Source: Mactromeris polynyma (lineage: Eukaryota > Mollusca > Bivalvia > Venerida > Mactridae). Taken from it: a stretch of DNA of 64,000 bases. The notes under the pieces were generated by a model. It was not told where the DNA came from and made no database searches. It was given only the letters and a program-made list of their open reading frames with translations. Of this stretch, positions 43,201 to 55,200 are shown piece after piece. The translations under genes were made by a program, and so were the position numbers. The stretch is from assembly GCA_032209605.1 (NCBI GenBank), contig JASFXZ010000001.1:47538184-47602183 (forward strand), given 5' to 3'. Each line of letters starts with the position of its first letter. Within the stretch, counting starts at the first letter, position 1.

Positions 43201-46200
43201 GATATTAGGGGTGTTATCAATTGTCCTATAACAATAGGAGATAGGGTATTTAATCATGAATTTTATGTCATAGATAATTTACTCAAACCTGTAATTTTAG
43301 GGATTGATTTTTTCCATCGATACAAGGTTTTCATCAATTTTAAAACAAAGACACTGGAAATAAATAGATGTGAAATTGCTTCAATAGAACCGCAATGGAA
43401 CCGCTCGTTACGTACAAACAAAGCTATTAAATTACCGCCCAACGCCATAAGAAAAATACCAGTTGTTGTTAATAGCAAAAGGTTATCAAATAGTTTTGTT
43501 TTGGAATCTAAATGTGAAATGGTTTGCAATATGGTATGCAGTAGAAATCAAGGTAAAACTGTTATTCTAGTACCATTTCACAACTTTACAAATGATATGA
43601 GATTTATTCCAAAAAATGAAATTATTGCAAATATTGAAAATATAGAGGTCAACGGAAATTCAATTTATGAATTTAATACGGTTAAACTGTCGGAATTGTC
43701 AACTTCAGAACAACCATTGAAATTCAATATTGCAAATGATTTTAAATCCAATACAGAGTTGTTAAATGTTTTAAATCATTATAGAGATGTGTTTAGTAAG
43801 AATAGCAAAGATATTGGCAGAGTGGAAAATTTGGAATGTACTATAGAATTAATACCAAATGCATTACCAATTCGATCAAGGCCGTATCCTATTAGCCCGA
43901 ATATCAGAACAATTCAGGAAGAGGAAATAAACAAATTAATAAACACGGGCGTTATAAGACCTTCTACATCTGTGTTCAGTAGCCCTGTCCTGTTTGTAAA
44001 GAAAAAGAAAATAAATGAATCAGACAAACAAGAATATAGAATGGTTATAGATTATAGACACTTGAATAAAATTGCAAAACGCATGTATTTTCAATTACCA
44101 AAATTGGATGATATAAAGGATTTAATTGCAGAAAAACGTCCAAAATTTTTCAGTAAATTGGACATTAAAAGTGCATTTTTAACACTACCATTGACAGAAG
44201 ACTCAAAGCCGTATACCGCTTTTTGTTTAAATACGGGGGAAGCTTACGAATATAATAGAGTTCCATTCGGCTATGTGAATTCACCAGCATACTGGTCTAT
44301 TTATTTGAACAAATTATTAAAGCCAATTTTATACAAATCTGCAATAAATTACATGGATGATATATTGATATTCTCCAATTCAATAGAGGAACATATTGGG
44401 CATCTCAGTGAAATATTTGAAATATTAAAAGGTGCTAACTTGAGGTTACAATTGCCAAAATGCGAATTTGCACAAAACAAAATATCATTCTTGGGTATGG
44501 TTTTCGAACGGGATACATTACAAATTGATCCAAAGAAATTAAATGTTATCAAAAACTTTCCACGACCTAACAATCAGAGGTCATTGAAAGGATTTCTAGG
44601 AATGACTTCATTTTTGCGCAGATTTATTAAGGATTATTCTCGCATAACATTTCCATTGAACACGTTGTTGAAAAAAGATACGTTATATAAATGGACAAAT
44701 GAACATCAGAAAAGTTTTGATCAACTCAAACAAGCTCTTATTTCTGAACCAATTTTGAAGTTACCGCAATTCAACAAACCTTTTATGTTATACACAGATG
44801 CTAGTTCAATATCTGTAGGTTACATTCTTGGTCAATCCAATGATGCAGGGAAATTAATGTCAGTTATTGAATATGGGGGACGCACTTTACGCCCGACTGA
44901 AACACGGTATTCCAGCTGTGAGCTTGAACTGTTAGCAATTATATACGCTTTGAAACAATGTAGGAATTATGTGATAAACGTACCTGTTACGATATACACT
45001 GATAACAAAGCGTTAACATATTTACATACTGCCAAACATAACAATAATCGTTTATACAAATGGGCCATTGAGCTTGAAAGTTTCGATTATAAAATTGAGT
45101 ACAGAAAAGGCAGCTTAAATCCAAGTGACTATTTAAGTAGGATTAAACATGATAGGTCAGACTTGAAACGGGAAACAGTTGATGATATATTAGGAGATTG
45201 TCAAAACCTTTACTCAGAGCAGGAAAATGTCAATGTTGTGACAAGAGCGCAAACTAGACAAACTAAGAAAGTTACAGAGACAGATAACAATACAGTTATA
45301 AACACTCCTGTCTTAGATAATAAGGGACAAACAAGTAAAAATATTCCAATGAATGCAAATAATGATAAGTTCGATGACGTACCGTCAAATATAGGAGAAT
45401 TACAAAAACAATGTAATGATTTTAAAGATATAGTGGCATATTTAGAAAGTGGAATATTGCCTACGGAATCAAACAAAAAGAAAAGTATTCCATATACAAG
45501 TATGCAATATGAAATAATAGATGGTATTTTATACCATTTTTATGAATCCCGTGGTAAGAAGGTTGAAAAAGAACATAGACGGTTAAAACAAATAGCTCTT
45601 CCAAAAGTTTTAAGAGATGATATAATAAATTCGTTCCATACCAATTTAGGACATTTTTCAACAGACAAGTTGTTCTGGACTTTAAGGGAATTCTATTATT
45701 TTCCTAGGATGTACCAGCAAATTAAGGATTACGTTATTTCTTGTCCAACTTGTCAAATCAATAAAAGAGATTACAGTTATAAACCGGTACCATTACAATC
45801 AATGGATGTACCGTGTAAGCCTTTTGAGGTATTGCATATAGACATAGTAACGGTTGGAAAGGAAAGTATGGGGTACAAATATGTATTAAGTGTTATTTGT
45901 GCCTTTTCGAAATACGTACTATTCTTTCCATTAAAATCTCAAAATAGTGTGGAAGTAGCGGAAAAGTTATATCACTCGGTGATATGTGTTTTTGGACCAC
46001 CAAAAACATTCGTGTCAGACCGCGGCATGACCTTTCTTAGTGGGGTAATGGATAAATTATATCAGGTATTTAATATTAGACGTTGTAGAACGTCTTCTTA
46101 TCATCCCATGTCTAATGGTATGGTGGAGAGAATCCACAGTACCCTTTTTACAGTTTTACGCACCATGTTGAAAAATGAAAGTGATTGGCCAACCAAAGTA

Positions 46201-49200
46201 TCATCTGTGCAATTAGCATATAATTCTACAGTATGTCCTGATTCAACTCAATACGCACCTTATTACATACTATTTGGGAGACATGCAACTCAGCCAGTAG
46301 ATCATTTACCTATTGAATCTCAAACAAAAACAAAACCTGAATATTATGTTAAGGAATTATCGGATAGATTGCGTATTATGTGGGAAATAATAAAAGAAAA
46401 TTTAGAGAAAAATAAGAGGCGAATGAAAAAGCAATATGATAAGAAAGCTGATGATAGACACTTTAAACTGGGAGATATTGTTTTGTTAAAACAAGACAAA
46501 ATCCCTGCGAATGCTTACAGAAAATTATATCGCAAATTTTCAAACAATCAGTATTATGTAACAAAAGTTCTTCCTAAAAATACCTATGTTCTAAGAGATA
46601 TACAAACAAATAAAGAAATAAAAGCACCTGTTAATATCAATAGAATGAGAAGATTTTATGATCCTAGAGATTATAGGGAGGAACAAATTTCTGGGGGAAA
46701 CGTTCCCGACCCATTAACCGTTAATGACCCATTAACCGTTAACGACCCATTGACCGTTAACGACCCATTAACAGACAGTAGCAAGAAAGATAATGATCAG
46801 AAGGTAAACAATAACAATAGTGACCTTAGTTCGCACGGCAACCCGGTCACAAGAAATATCCATAAAAACGGAGGTAATCAAGAACATCCATCAAACCAAA
46901 GGAAAAAGACTTGGTATAATGCACAGAAGATTTTAAAAACAAAAACTGAAAATAATACCAAGATGTATCTGATAAAATGGTCCAATAAACGCTATAAAAA
47001 TTCTTGGATACAAGAAAAAGATGTTAGTGAAGCATTAATCAGACAATTTTATATCGGTAAATCATTAAGAAAGCGATAATACCAGGTTAAATAAAATAAT
47101 TCTATCGCAATAGAATGTTTTACGTGGTCGCACCAATAAACTTACAAAAGAGTATAATAATATGGCACAGGTATTTAGCCAGTGTGAGGAAGGATTGTCA
47201 AGTTTTATGAGTCATGTTAATGAAGAATTGGATAATTTGGATAATTTGGATAATTTTGTATTGATTGAGCAAGAGATAACTTAAACAATGGTAGAGGAAT
47301 TAAGGAAAAATTCATAAAGTACAAATAGCTACGGAAAGAGTGTATTGCGGTATACCGGAAAGTTTGCTATGTACAGTGTGCGTACACTTTAAGAATTTGT
47401 TAAGAGGAATTCAAATGCTGAATTCAGGCAAACTGTTAGCATAAACATGCCTATAGTACGTAAAAGGGAGGTTAAGAGTCATGAAATTAACCATTTCCCA
47501 AGTCCTTTAAACAATGATTTTAACAATACAGATGCAAGTATACTTGTTCAAAATATCGACGGGTATTTTATAATGAACAATAAAGAAAATCATTTGCAGT
47601 CGCAGACGAACATTCTTGAAGGAATGCGTACATTATGCAGCTTTTATGTTGTGCAATAGAGATATAAGGTTTAACAAGAACCAAAAAGATAGTTGTCTCC
47701 TAGAATTTTTCAAATATGAGAATATTACTAGGTTTAATAAGTTATGCAACCACAAAATGGTTCGAGGTATTTTAGAACCCGAATTGAGAAGACTAAACGA
47801 TGAAACAGTATTAGCGATAAAGCAAACAAGTATGAGAATGGAATCCATAGGACAAAATACTACAATGATTTCAGATTGTAAATTTTGCGTTCTTTATGTT
47901 CCTTGTGGCTGTAGAATTACTATAGAAAGACATATTACGGACAGACATTTTTCCAAATGTGAATTAAAATGAAATTTCACAAGGGATGTGGTGCATCCGA
48001 TTAATATGCAATATTTGAGATATTTTTTCAATGACTCAGTGTTAAATGAATTGATTGAAATTTCTACTCGAGTTAATTTAAGTGATAGGTTAAGGGTAAA
48101 AACAATAATGGCATGTGTTGGTACAGGAAAGAATACGGGGTCAAAGAAATTTAATGAGAGTTATGCCAGTGGGTGAAAGTTGAATATTGTATTTTTCATT
48201 ATGTATAATTAGAAATGTTTAATTGTTACATGGAATTTTCAATATATCAATTGTTGATGTAGTTATGATTGTGTGGTTTTTCAAATATTATGATATGTCA
48301 TAATATAATTTATGATAGTTTTCGAGTTATGCTGGCTATACGTCAGAGCTCACAATTATGTTGTTAGTGATTATTGTTTGAATATATAACATTAAGAAAA
48401 CAAATGTATGTTATAAATTATGCATATTTTCAGTATAATATACTAGGAGTGAATATATGTTTATTACATATAAAGTCAGGTTGACTACAATGTGATATTG
48501 TTGTTTTATAACATGATAGGTATTAACAGTAATGTTAAAACCAGGCAATATACATTGTGTTAATATTATAATTGTGTTACATGGAATATTGAAGTTAGCT
48601 TTTAAATTGTGTATTGTTATTATGTAATAAAGGATGTCAATATATATAATCCTAGCTGTACGTATTATTTAAATTGTTATTAAAGAAAAGGTTAATCGTA
48701 GTATCGAAAGAGTGCGATTACAATATAAGAAAAAAAATTGATAGTGATAATAGTAATATTATATTGATAGTCATAGGTTATTAGAAAGTCATTGATTCAT
48801 GTTGTTATCATGTTTTATCATGTTTTTATTATGTTTTTACAATGTATCATGTTTTATCAAGTTTGATCATCTTGATATGGATTTAGTGTAGTTATTGTGT
48901 GCAAAAAAAAGGGTTTGCATATTTTTCGATATTAATAAACACATATAAAAAGGGGACTTTTTATTAACATAAGTGGGGGGAGATGTAGCCAGTCTATTAT
49001 TCTCTCTTAAGTGTTATAAGTACAATGGCCAAGAATCAGTACAGGTAGATAGAAAATATTATTAGTCAGCGGATACTTGAACTTTGCTCCGAGTCTGATC
49101 TCTGACACATTTGGTTATACGCTCGGGTACAGGTTAAAACAACGCAACACGTCATTGAAATATGTGTATGACGTGATTGGCAAATAAGGTTATGGCTTTC

Positions 49201-52200
49201 GGGATTGGTCAGAATCACCCGAAATACAGTAAGAAAGATACTGATAATATCCGCGCACGAAGGAATAATCAGAGTTGGTTTTGGGAGCTCTGAGAAACCA
49301 GTCATGTTAACATCAAGAAGTTATAGAAAAACAGTAAGATTGAAGTTTGAGATTGAAGTTGGGAACTTATTAATAGGTGTGGACTTGTACTTATCGTAGT
49401 TATCAATAGTATTAACTCAGTGGTACGTTGTAATTGGATTATATGTATGTATGTAATAAAAGTGTGTAAACCTATTGGACTTGGTCATTTACTATTAAGT
49501 GTGAACAACGCAAGATATACATATTACCTAAACTCGGAATTCCGGAACCTAATTCCCTACAGGTTGTCCTTACGGCACAACCACAACAGAGAACAATTAC
49601 TAAGAATATACTCAAGGTAATATCTGTTGCAGAATCGGTATTTACAAGGTAATAGAATACCATACATGTTAACTTGTTTGCTTTTTTATTATTCATACGT
49701 ATTGTCACAACAACATTACTGAACTGTCAGTTATTGCGTACATTGTCATTGTAGATCTACCTATAAAATAATCATTGCTTAGCTTAGAACTATAGTTACT
49801 ATTTTAGCCACAACATAGATTGGCTTGATTGTCACAGAATATTGACCGTTAGAAGCGATAGTTTTGACCGAGTACACATGTCATCTATCTGTCTAGCATG
49901 TATATAGCTGCAGTTTAAACGTTCAAGAGCAATCTTTGACACATTATGATATTTGCTCTCAGTGAGAGATAATACTGCTGTTGAAGTGAGATTGTTGCTC
50001 AAAAGATTGCCGCTCTAGAGTGTTTGAACTGTATACATGTATAGAAGTTATTAACATTCATTGCTCGCAGTAAGACTGATACGGCATGTGGCATAGAGAT
50101 GTGTTAACTTGATTAACAAATGATAGTGATTCATTTAACAGTTGGATGGAACTCAGTGGTAAACACACCACCACCACTTCCACAGCATCATACGTACGCT
50201 CCAGGCTCCAAACAGAATCGACCTGTGGCGCCATCTGCTGACGAATTCCACCAAAGAAAAAAGGAGACCGGTGCGTGTTTGTAAAAAGGGAATTTTCATG
50301 TAACATTTAACAGTGCAGGGGTGAAAGCGAAATAGAATATTACTTTTATTATTGGTATATAATATAGACGCTTATATATGATACGCTTTCTCGCCTGAAT
50401 TGCTCAAGATACAAAAATAGCAACACTTAATTATTACGATAATTATCTAGCTATCTAGTTAATATTCGTGATACATTTTCGGTAAGATAAATATCATAAA
50501 ACCAGAAACAGGCTTGAAAGTGCCCAGAACTGCCACCTCTTCCCTTTTATGATGTATTACACTAGATTTAAGTGGTAACACGAATCTTATCTAGTTGACC
50601 ACTTATTATGTTACTTAATAACTCAAATTCGCGAATTTCACTTAAGATTCGTGTTACCACTTATTTATAAATGCAAACCCACCATAGAGAACAAATAAGA
50701 ACGCGCAGTGCTTCGTAAGCTTATTTTGAAATATCACAATGGTGCACACTGGTTAGTTTCAACCGTCTTCCTTAAACGAATTAAGTGCAATGAGCAATAT
50801 CATCGCTACTAGTATCTGGACATACTGTAGTTTTGTAAAATCTTATACAGACAATGTCATGCATTCACTACACTTGCTGTGTAAGCTCAAACCATCTAAT
50901 ATAACACTGAATCGCACATAATTATAACTATGTAATTTGTTTTGGAATAATAGAAGTTTGAATATGCGTACTTTTATCAGGCTTTTTGTATATAGATAGA
51001 TAAAAGTAACAGGCTTTTAGCACCACACACAATATATAAGCAGTGACAATGATCATCATTTCCTATTTATTTCACATGCATTTTCAATGACTTGCCATAT
51101 ATACATTTTCAGATGAATTGAATGAATTTGACCAAATGATAGATGGGTTTGAGAGAAGTTCCGTGTATTACAATGCACCAAGTGGTAAGAGACTACACAA
51201 TCCCCTTATTGTGTTGGTGTGTTGCTAGTATTTGAAAATGTATACCACCAGAATCATCTATATGCTATGGGATTTACATCCTCTTCTGTTAGTGACATCA
51301 GTCCAAGAAAACGCAACATGTGATGTCACTATTTGCAAACAGGAAACAATATTTGTTTCATATGGTCACTTTGTTTTCATATTGCCATATGGGGCAAATA
51401 TTGCTTACTGTCAGCACATGGTGACGTCACATGTGACGTGTTCTGGAAATGACGTCACTAAAAGAAGGGGCTGGAAATAGTAAAGCGGTGTTCATTTGAT
51501 CATTTTATAAATGATTGATTCTGATAATGACAAGTTTTCCTTAAGCAACTTGTTTTGTTAATGTCCATGTTAAATGTCAAAGGCTAAATGTATTTAACCA
51601 TGTACATGTAATTGGTGTTGGGCTATATTTCCCGCTGTTTGACATGCTTTATAATTGTGGCACTTCTGTATCGCTAATCAACATTGCATACAATAAATGA
51701 TATCACCTGAAATAACGATGTCTTCTAGCAAAGCTTCAATAATTGTTTGTTGTTGTCGATTTCGGTTATATGAAGCTTTTATGGATTAATATCAGGATTA
51801 CTGGTCGGATCTCGATTGTGCTAGTTTTAAATGTTGAAAGCCTGATTTGATAAATGAGTGATTCATTTGATGAACATTTTATTATAAATTGGTTGTTTTG
51901 AGACAATTTTGGCAAATTTTGATAGCCAGGATTTAGTTCTAATAGCCAAAGGACATTTGGCTGCCCACTAGAGCTAGTCTAGTACTAGCAAATGCTATTT
52001 GGAACCAGACAATAACATAACATATTTGCCTGCATTTATTATCACGTCAAAAATATATACATCCTGTAATAAATCGCGTAACTCTTGCATTTAGCTTTGG
52101 GTATAAACGGTCGACCTCGGAGTATCAGTCATACCAGTGTACCACCACCACCACCACCACCACCGGAACCCTTCCCCCCTCCACCAGCTCCTCATACACA

Positions 52201-55200
52201 CTCTTATGTCAACCAAGGTATAGTGCTAGCGACTTTATGTACTACTGAAATCCTATGTTCTAACTTTCATACCATTGGATTAAGGTATACAGTGTTTGCA
52301 ATACTTCATGCTTTATGTGTGGCTTTTTCTCAGATTATTATAATGCATGTACAAATATACAGTCGAACCTCGCTCGTTCGAATTCATCGGGTCCGAAGTT
52401 TTATTTCGAATAATACATGGTTTCGAATAGACCGTTTCTATTATAGGCATCTATCGGGACCTGATATTTGTTTCGGATGATACCGCGTATTCGGGTAAAT
52501 GTTGTCGAATAAACCAGGTCCGACTGTATTGTATCTGTGTCTTGCATGCAGTCACAACCAAGCGTCGCTTACCCTCTTTATTGTTAAACTTTACAACATC
52601 TAAAGTTACATTTCAATATCAAGCAATTAGTTGATTATGGTTAATATGAGTAAATAAAACGTGTTGTGATATATTGCAAATTTTACAATATATATAAAAG
52701 AAAAAATTGGTAAGCTTTGTAGTTTTCAGCATAAAATGAAATATTTGTGTGGTGATGCACACCAACACGCTCGTGCATTTCATTGTAAGCATTGGAAACA
52801 ATCCTCCTACCCTCTATTCCTTCGTTTCCATTCGACATTTCCCGTTATTTCCACCTCACTGAATCTATGTTGATTTTATTTCAGACGTATTGTCGGATTC
52901 GGTGGCATCGTTACCGGTTGCCCCACCCCCTCCACGAGATCCTATTGGTATTTATCAACTTATAGTTTATTTATAAATCTGATATTTATCTTATATTTAT
53001 CAACTTATAGTTTATTTATAAATCTGATATTTATCTTATATTCTATCTAATTCTATTCATATTTCTTGTAAATCCAGTACAAATATTTCATGGCAAATGT
53101 ATGTATACACATTCCTAAATCTATGACGGCTCATTTTCTGGACACGACGGAAAGTTGTTGCTTTCATTTTGTCTTCAAATTTTATAAGTTAAGACATTTT
53201 TCAGTTTTCAAGATTTGTAGTTTGACATATCAAATTGCGTCTGCTGATTGACTTTGTTACAAATGTACACCTGCGTCCCCCAAATCATTTGTAACTAAGT
53301 ATTATTCACTGATGCAAAGTGTGTTTACTATATATTAATTCCATATTAATTCCATCGTTTACGGAACGGTACGGCATTTATTAAAGCTATTTATTTACGG
53401 TAAGATAATCAGTTTACTTTTCATCGAAGGATATATATTATGATTATTGCTATAGCCAGTACTAGCGCCGGATCATTGAAGTTTTCAAAAGTCACATAGT
53501 TTTTGCCAATAATACTACAATTTTGTTTCAAATATTTAAGTAAACAGATATGTAGATCTGTGATCAGATTACAGTTAAAAGTTCTCTTTCGTGGGCGAAT
53601 GGTTGGAGAAACTGTATTACAGGACAAACTCTCATTACCATGAACTGATGCTCGCTTTTACTACATATTTGCTTTAGATGCGTATTTTAGTAAAAATACA
53701 GCTGGTTTTTAACACAATATGTATGCTGATTTCAAATAAACTAAGTTAAATGCCGTATATACCGTACATTTCCGTAGACGGTGAATACTCTACACCATAG
53801 AAATAACATCCTTAGTCAATTACTTCTAACACACAGTACAACCCAAGACGCCCACATCATCAAGGCCCTCATCGACTTCAAGTGTCTCATCTGCGTCAAG
53901 ATTTGTCTCCCCACAGGCATCAAAGCCACCACCTTTCACATCGCCGCTAAAACATAGTTTTTCCACGGTTGAGACAACTGGTGCCAAACATATGACACCA
54001 AAACTGGGAACGTCATCAAGTGACGGACAATTGAAACACCATGTGATATCTCCTAACTCACCACAGGCTTTCCCGGTCTGGAATAATACAGCTAAGAAAG
54101 CAAACAATTTTAATAAAAATGTGCCAAATAGAACTAGCGGTATTGATATTGCAAATGAACATCCGAATGAAGACGCCAAAGACGGCGTGGATGAACAGAA
54201 TCCAGGAGGCGTGTCCACGCTGAGACAGAGATTCAACCAGATGGCTTCCTCTCCATCGACGCCTGTTGTGAAGAAGGGTATGTATACTCATACATCATTT
54301 TATTGATAATTCAGTAATTTAGTGATTGTGATGGTCCTCTGGTGTCCACCTCTAGTCCTTTATAGGAATGGCCTCCATAATTGTCTAACCCGCCTGGTCG
54401 CACATCCTAGAAATCAAAGCAGCTTCTCCATGGAGATCCCGATATTTTAAAGATGTTTTAAAATAACATGTACGAATGCTTTTGCACAAGATTGAAATTA
54501 CGTAACAAATAAGGACATTTATTCAGATGGGCAATCAAGGGTAAATAAATAGTATCGATTTTATAATCGATTTTTGACCTGATGTAATAATGAGTAAGAT
54601 CGAAAGCTTTTATGCAAATTTATTATTCATTTATAAGTATACAAAATTGAAATTACACAAAAAACATTCTCGAAAAGAGTAATAGTGACATAATGTACAC
54701 GGATCTAGGTGGATTTATAGTTGAGGGTCTGGACATCGTCACTCAGTACCAAACACTGAGGGTCTGGACATCGTCACTCAGTACCAAACACTAAGAACTC
54801 AGAATGTACTCTGTGGAGTCCGAATCTAGAGATCCAAGTGAGGTTTCAGTTCTGTATGCTCTCACTAAATCTCAGATTCAAAGCAAATGACGCGGAAAGT
54901 TGATCAACACGGATTGTAATCCACTTGGAATACTCAGATCGCCAGATTCAGACTCTATTGAGTACAAGTTGAGTGCTGAGTGACTTGTATCAGTACAGGT
55001 ATATTATAATTGACGACTCTGTTAAGATTTACTTTCAAGATTTGTTTTCGTAGTTCATTTTTGTAACTTCCCAGTATTTCATGTTCATTTTTATGTCGAT
55101 GATTGTATTTGTATTGTATGTATACAAAACTAACCAGCTTATGTCTACTAACCATCACACAATTTCTAGGTCGAGCAAGATATTCATTACCAGTCACGTG

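Larger units (their letters stand above)
40750..49654 (+). mobile_element. Intact Ty3/gypsy LTR retrotransposon, 8905 bp
   Basis: Complete element in intron 14, same strand as the host gene: two 671-bp LTRs, a primer-binding site 2 bases after the 5' LTR, one gag-pol frame, a 1.9-kb 3' region with short frames, and a purine tract before the 3' LTR. A 4-bp target duplication gaat flanks it (40746-40749 and 49655-49658). I find only three substitutions between the LTRs (near 41370), so insertion was recent on an evolutionary scale. Integrase after RT/RNase H and the chromodomain place it in Metaviridae (Ty3/gypsy). Confidence 0.95.

Noticed and set aside
47447..48176. Classical envelope gene of the retrotransposon
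   Set aside because: The frames are short, in different phases and lack signal peptide and membrane segments; only the position is env-like.
53826..54236. 136-codon antisense open frame
   Set aside because: It lies over exon 19, whose sense frame, splice sites and phase fit the gene; the antisense peptide is a shadow of Ser/Pro codons.
53919..54277. Alternative exon 19 acceptor ctccccacag
   Set aside because: Attractive pyrimidine tract, but entering there in phase 1 shifts out of the long open frame.
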